Shown here piece after piece: positions 58,616 through 64,000 of a DNA stretch of 64,000 nt. A program made the translations under genes and the position numbers. This stretch comes from Sipunculus nudus (Eukaryota; Annelida; Sipuncula; Golfingiida; Sipunculidae). Below the pieces are notes generated by a model. That model made no database searches. It saw only the letters and a list, made by a program, of their open reading frames with translations, and was not told the origin of the DNA. The stretch spans positions 77,083,142 to 77,147,141 of the forward strand of contig CM049306.1 in NCBI GenBank assembly GCA_026874595.1, read 5' to 3'. Every line of letters starts with the position of its first letter. Within the stretch, counting starts at the first letter, position 1.

Positions 58616-59488
58616 TTAATTTTTATTAGAGCCCTGATAGTAGAAAGATGAGCATATGCTTTCAAGATAGGCCCTGTTTGCATAATGTATAAGCATAAGC
58701 GTTGCAGCTGCTTAGTGTCCATGAGATCGTTTCTGTACGTATCAAATTATAAACCTCAGTGGCGCTTTGAGAAACTATTCACTGATAAGAAATTCCCCAG
58801 TTAAAATGTATGAATAATTACAGATATCCTTTGGTAAAAGAGATAATAGAAGACGTATACATATATACATATACATTCGTTAAGAGACTCATGTTTACTA
58901 AGCATATATCAGCAGATCGAGGAATGCAGGGCGAGGACCTTTTAAACGCCATAACGCCCAGCAGAACTTAACTGTTACATCCATGATTCACTACGAATAT
59001 TGCATTTTCACAGATATCTACCTTTTTTTATGTTTTGAATTTGTTAGCTAAATTATCGATGTGGTAGGAATAGGTAGGCCTAATTAATTGTTGTTGCAAA
59101 TCCTGTTGAATTCCTGACCATGTATGATTGTTTTGCCTTAGTTGAGTTCTGCCGAATGCTGGTTTATTACCGGCGCCAACGGGGGTTATTTTTTGGTGGC
59201 GTTGGTTCGTTTGTTTGTCCTTTTGTCTCTCTCTCTCTCTGTCTATAAGCAACATTACCCAAAACGTGATGAGAGGATTATGAAGAAATTTTCAGGATAG
59301 CTTGGCAGTAATACAGGGAACAAATGCGTAAATTTCGGGGGTGATCTGGATCACCATCTTGATCAAATATTTTCTAAGGACAAATGTTGCATTTTGACAA
59401 TGCCATATGGCGGAGGTCCGTGCAAATTTCTAGTTTGTAAATTAATTCAGCAGTGTTTTATCTGTGTTTAACGATTGTGATTTCTTAC
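58616..59488. other. intergenic
   Basis: No gene recognised. Short (CT)n near 59228. Confidence 0.5.
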
Positions 59489-59652
59489 TTTTCCTCCACT
59501 TCCAGTGCCCTGGGATCATACTGATAGCGCATCTCCCAGTCTCCAAGGCTGTTGGTTGCTTTGTTACTGAGAATCTTCGCTACGGCCATTGCTTTAACGG
59601 TCACACTTACCGAGGGATGCATCTCCAGCACGTCGTGCTCCGTCAGAGGTTC
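59489..59652 (-). CDS. candidate internal exon of an unrecognised gene
   Basis: On the minus strand a 164-base open segment lies between an acceptor-like tatattcag and a donor-like gtaaga. It reads EPLTEHDVLEMHPSVSVTVK, then AMAVAKILSNKATNSLGDWE and MRYQYDPRALEVEE. Composition is protein-like and third positions are less AT-biased than the surroundings. An internal gtaagt after HPS could be an alternative donor. No family recognised. The upstream neighbour on this strand is a (GA)n repeat, and no partner exon was found in the window. Confidence 0.4.
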
Positions 59653-59702
59653 CTGAATATACACGTCACATGTTGTATTCTCCCTCTCACACACGAACAC
59701 AC

Positions 59703-59742
<40 letters not shown>

Positions 59743-59923
59743 TAAAGCTATTCTAATTAATCTGTGAATAGGAACATGTGAATGGACATAAATGTGTGTG
59801 TGATTGTGTATGACTGTGTGAAAATGGACTTGTGAATTGGCTTTATGTGAATTGATGTATGGATGCATTTTCTCCTTCTGGTGATTTTTTTTCCAGGAAT
59901 GTCGGTAAAAACTGAACATTTTA

Positions 59924-60214
59924 GGCCAAAAAAAGGGTATGGTTCTCAGGTCCTCCCGCGTCAATTTTAACCCCGGGCATTTTAAAAATTTTTATTTGGA
60001 TTTTCATCTTTCAAGAAGATAAAATAATGCAATTTTGATCAAATTTCCTTTGTAATGTAATGCTTTTACCTGTTTAGCCAACAAAAATCTGTTATTATCA
60101 TTCTTTCCCATGATCATATGACATTTTTTATCGAGTATACAAAAAAGGTATAAAAAATCGCCCGCCCGCAATGATTTTAGGAAAAGTACCTGACAACTAA
60201 ACCTTTTTTTGCCT
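59924..60214 (+). mobile_element. TA-flanked MITE, copy 3
   Basis: Starts ggccaaaaaaagggtatggt tctcagg and ends with aaacctttttttgcct. TA is outside both ends (59922-59923, 60215-60216). Shares cccgcgtcaattttaacccc, tgcttttacctgtttagcca and atcatatgacattttttatc with copies 1 and 2. Confidence 0.87.
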
Positions 60215-60389
60215 TAGACTACTGATGATTATTCTGATCCTGATTTGAAACTTCGTCACAGAGAAATCATCCGACAAAAAATACACACAATGTGTGTACA
60301 TACTTATTGTACATGGTTATTTCATTCATTTCTTTTATGAGTATTAGAATCCCCTATGAGCTGTAAATACCCAATGTGTTTGCATTGTG

Positions 60390-61915
60390 TGTTCAAGGAT
60401 AAGTGTGAAGAAAAAGTAAACATTGCGTGTTTGTGGATAAGTGTGAGAAAAAATTAACATTATGTGTTCTTGGATAAGTGTGAGAAAAAAGTGAACATTG
60501 TGTGTTTGTGGATAAGTGTGAGAAAAAAATAAACATTATGTGTTCGTGGATAAGTGTGAGAAAAAAGTGAACATTGTGTGTTTGTGGATAAGTGTGAGAA
60601 AAAAATAAACATTATGTGTTCGTGGATAAGTGTGAGAAAAAAGTGAACATTGTGTGTTTGTGGATAAGTGTGAGAAAAAAGTGAACATTATGTGTTCGAG
60701 GATAAGTGTGAGAAAAAGTGAATATTGTGTGTTTGTTGATAAGTGTGAGAATAAAATGAACATTGTGTGTTCATGGATAAGTGTGAAGAAAAAGTTGACA
60801 TTGCGTGTTTGTGGATAAGTGTGAGAAAAAAGTGATCTTGTGTGTGTGGATAAGTGTGAGAAAAAGTGAACATTGTGTGTTTCTTGGATAAGTGTGAGAA
60901 AAAAGTGAACATTCTGTGTTCAATTTGAGAAAAAGTGAACATTGTGTGTTCGTGGATAAGTGTGAGAAAAAAGTGAACATTCTGTGTTCAATTTGAGAAA
61001 AAGTGAACATTGTGTGTTCGTGGATAAGTGTGAGAAAAAAAGTGAACATTCTGTGTTCAATTTGAGAAAAAGTGAACATTGTGTGTTCATGGATTAGTGT
61101 GAAAAAAGTTAACATTGCGTGTTTGTTGAAAAGTGTGAGAAAAAAGTGAACATTGTGTGTTCGTGGATAAGTGTGAGAATAAAGTGAACATTGTGTGTTT
61201 GTTGATAAGTGTGAGAATAATGTAAACATTGTTTGTTCGTGGATAAGTGTGAGAATAAAGTGAACTTTGTGTGTTAATGGATAATTTCAGAAAAAAAAGA
61301 GAACATTGTGTGCACGTGGATAAGTGTGAAAAAAAGTTAACATTGTGTGTTATGGGATAAAAGTGAACATTGTGTTTTTGAACATTGTGTGTTCATTGAT
61401 AATTTAAGAAAAAACACTGAGTGTTATTGGATAAGTGTAAGAAAATAGTGAACATTGTGTGTTCGTGGATAATGGCGAGAATAAAGTGAACATTGTTGTG
61501 TCTTCATGGATAATTAAAGAAAACAGTGAACATTGTGTATTACTGGATAAGTGTGAAAAAAGTGAACACTGAGTGTTCATGGATAATTTAATAAATAAGT
61601 GAACATTGTGAGTTCGTGGATAAGTGTGAAAAAAGTGAACATTGTGTGTTCATGGATAAGAGTAAGAAAAAAGTGAACATTGTGTGTTCGTGGATAAGGG
61701 TGAGAATAAAGTAAACATTGTGTGTTCATGGATAATTTAAGAAAAACGGGAACACTGTGTGTTATTGGATAAGTGTAAAAAAAAAAGTGAACATTGTATG
61801 TTCGTGGATAAGGGCGAGAAAAATGAACATAGTGTGCTCATGGATAATTTAAGAAAAAAAGTGCACATTGTGTGTTCGTGGATAGGTTTGAGAACAAAGT
61901 GAATCAGCCTGTAAA
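60390..61915. repeat. 39-bp minisatellite
   Basis: About 35-40 copies of a ~39-bp unit: gtgaacattgtgtgttcgtg gataagtgtgagaaaaa. Variants include atgtgttcg, tttgtggat, and a shorter unit ttcaatttgagaaaaagtga. The first half alternates Y-type (aacattatgtgttcg) and Z-type (aacattgtgtgtttg) units, giving a ~78-bp dimer. The minus strand is open for long stretches (SHLSTNTQCSLF-type repeats, up to ~150 codons), but stops and frame changes recur, so coding is unlikely. Confidence 0.93.
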
Positions 61916-61959
61916 GTGTGTAAATCATACCCTATTTTGAACTGTTTTCACATTTTCAT

Positions 61960-62930
61960 TCCAATTCAGTGCGAGTATGTGAATGTCCTATGACCAGTAT
62001 GTCAATATCTTATGAGCAGCGTGTCAATGCCCTGTATGCAGTATCTCAGTACCCAATGAGCAGTGTGTCAATGCCCTGTAAGCAGTATCTCAGTACCCAA
62101 TGAGCAGTGTGTCAATGCCCTTTGAGCAGTGTGTCAATGCCCTATGAGGGTTGTGCCAATGCCCTATGAGCAGTATGTTAATGCCCTATGAGCGTTGTGT
62201 CAATGCCTTATGAGCAGTGTGTCAATATCCCATGAGCAGTGTCAATATCCTATGAGCAGTGTGCCAATTTCCTAAGAGCAGTGTGTCAGTGCAAATGAGC
62301 AGTGTGTCAATATTCTATGAGCAGTGTGTCAATATCTCATGTGCAGTGTGTGTATATCCTATGAGCAGTGTGTCAATATCCTATGAGCAGTGTGTATATA
62401 TCCTATGAACAGTCTGTCAATGTCCAATGAGCAGTGTATCAATATTCTATGAGCAGTGTGTCAATATCCAATTAGCTTTGTGTCAATATCCTATGAGCAG
62501 TGTGTATATATCCTATGAGCAGTGTGTATATATCCTATGAGCAGTGTGTCAATGTCCAATGAGCAGTGTATTAATATTCTATGAGCAGTATGTCAATATC
62601 CAATTAGCATGGTGTCACTATCCTATGAGCAGTGTGTCAATGTCCAATGAGCAGTGTATCAATATTCTATGAGCAGTGTGTCAATATCCAATTAGCTTAG
62701 TGTCAATATCCTATGAGCAGTGTGTATATATCCTATGAGCAGTGTGTCAATGTCCAATGAGCAGTGTATTAATATTCTATGAGCAGTGTGTCAATATCCA
62801 ATTAGCATGGTGTCAATATCCTATGAGCAGTGTGTCAATATCCTATGAGCAGTGTGTCAATGTCCAATGAGCAATGTGTCAAATTGCTAAAAGCAGTGTG
62901 TCTATATCCTTTGAGCAGTGTTGCAGAAAT
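61960..62930. repeat. 22-bp minisatellite, subfamily 1
   Basis: About 44 copies of a 22-bp unit, gagcagtgtgtcaatatcct at. The first part uses caatgccct, the second caatatcct/caatgtcca. Blocks of about five units (aatgtccaatgagcagtgta, then ttctatgag.., then ccaattagct) repeat as a higher-order series around 62420-62880. Confidence 0.95.
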
Positions 62931-62934
62931 TTAC

Positions 62935-63204
62935 ATACTGATTATGAGCCATTCAGACCTTGATCATCATAGCAGATCACAATAAGTTAGACTCGGTGTC
63001 CATTTCAAATACTTAAGGCGATATAATTTTTTTAATATATTCGGCAAGCCCTTATCTCTGTTTTATCTGCGAACAAATCAGGAAATGCTTAGTCATAGGG
63101 CTGCAAACATATGCACTTCTTAGAGAAAATATTTGATATCTGTGACAATTAACATAGATTCTCAAAAAAATATATGAAATCTACGGATAAATTTGTGTGT
63201 GAAC
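62935..63204. other. unique spacer between the two 22-bp arrays
   Basis: About 270 bases with no repeat units and no coding frame. Confidence 0.8.
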
Positions 63205-64000
63205 GCCGAAACAGCAGTGTGTGAATGCACTATGAGCAGTGCGTAAATACCCTATGAGCAATGTGTGAATGCACTATGAGCGGTGTGTGAATGCACTGTG
63301 AGCAATATTTAAATGCCCTATGAGCAGTGTGTGAAAGCACAAGAGCAGTGTGTGAATGCCCTATGAGCAGAGTGTGACTGCCGAAACAGCAGTGTATAAA
63401 TGCACTATTAGCAGTGTATGAATGCCCTAAGAGCAGTGTGTGAATGCCCTATGATCAGTATGTGAATTCACTATGAGCAGTGTGTGAATGCTCAATGAGC
63501 AGTGTATGAATGCACCATGAGCAGTGTGTGAATGCACTATGAGCAGTTTGTGAATGTACTATGTGCAATGTGTGGATGCCCTATGAGCAGTGTGTCAATG
63601 CATTATAAGCAGTATGTGAATGCCCTATGAGAAGAATGTGAATGCCCTATAAGCAGTGTATGAATGCACTATGAGCAATATTTGAATGCTCTATGAGCAG
63701 AATGAGAATGCCCTATGAGCAGTGTGTGAATGCACTATGAGCAATGTGTGAATGCACTATGAGCAGTATGTGAATGCCCTTTGGGCAGTATATGAATGAA
63801 CCATTAGCAGTGTGTGAATACCCTATGAGCAATGTCCTTTGAGCAGTGTGTGAATGCATTATGAGCAGTATTTGAATACCCTATAAGCAGTTTGTGAATG
63901 CCCTATGAGCAGTGTATGAATGCACTATGAGCAATATTTGAATGCACTAGAGCAGTGTGTGAATGCCCTATGAGCAGTGTGTGAATGCACTATGAGCAGT
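63205..64000. repeat. 22-bp minisatellite, subfamily 2 (continues past the window)
   Basis: About 36 copies of gagcagtgtgtgaatgcact at. Shares gagcagtgtgt..atg with subfamily 1 but has gaatgc in place of caatrt, so one array family split and diverged around the 62935-63204 spacer. Confidence 0.95.

Noticed and set aside
60536-61229. Minus-strand repetitive frame up to ~150 codons (SHLSTNTQCSLF)
   Set aside because: It is a by-product of the 39-bp minisatellite; the unit length drifts and the frame breaks repeatedly.
61960-64000. CRISPR-like periodic short repeats
   Set aside because: The 22-bp units are head to tail without unique spacers, in an intron-bearing eukaryotic genome; they are minisatellites.

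Overview
This is AT-rich animal nuclear DNA. Genes are split by introns with canonical GT..AG junctions, intergenic space is large, and the window is crowded with dinucleotide microsatellites, long C/G runs, minisatellites, foldback MITEs and non-LTR relics. The gene set (a class II PAQR receptor, DHRS11, a homeobox gene, and two intronless GT15 mannosyltransferase-like genes) together with the repeat style suggests a marine invertebrate, most likely a bivalve mollusc. That assignment is an inference; no taxon-specific marker was tested.

Layout: 1-3693 is a 33-bp minisatellite with a ~654-bp higher-order period. 6106-9147 (+) is a PAQR membrane progestin receptor-like gene: a short first exon, then one long exon that carries an apparent one-base frameshift. 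12124-21264 (+) is a complete seven-exon DHRS11-type short-chain dehydrogenase of 251 codons; its introns are full of mobile DNA. 22967-23930 is an inverted, broken copy of the PAQR locus. 30260-31315 and 36754-37749 (both -) are two GT15 paralogues, separated by a near-identical 1-kb tandem duplication and a Tigger/pogo relic. 44188-51150 (+) is a three-exon homeobox gene of 361 codons with a divergent homeodomain. 56340-58615 is a degraded L2/CR1-like LINE. A possible exon of an unrecognised gene lies at 59489-59652 (-). The window ends in a 39-bp minisatellite (60390-61915) and two related 22-bp minisatellites (61960-62930 and 63205-64000, running off the edge).

The most unusual object is a pair of non-identical transposon-like elements (39959-41717 and 44975-47400). 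They share the termini GGTGTCAT...GTAATC and probable 8-bp target duplications, and their inverted ends are built from short tandem GGACGAC or GACGGGTCCCAGT units. The second sits in intron 1 of the homeobox gene. Other mobile families seen: a TA-flanked MITE in three copies, a 1.17-kb element with ~38-bp inverted termini bracketed by (TA)n, a G-run repeat family, a ~570-bp dispersed repeat in two copies, tRNA-like SINE candidates and a LINE zinc-knuckle fragment.

Functionally the genes look independent. The one suggestive link is a steroid/carbonyl reductase (DHRS11) placed between a progestin-receptor-like gene and its inverted pseudo-copy. No rRNA gene, intact canonical tRNA gene or CRISPR array was seen.
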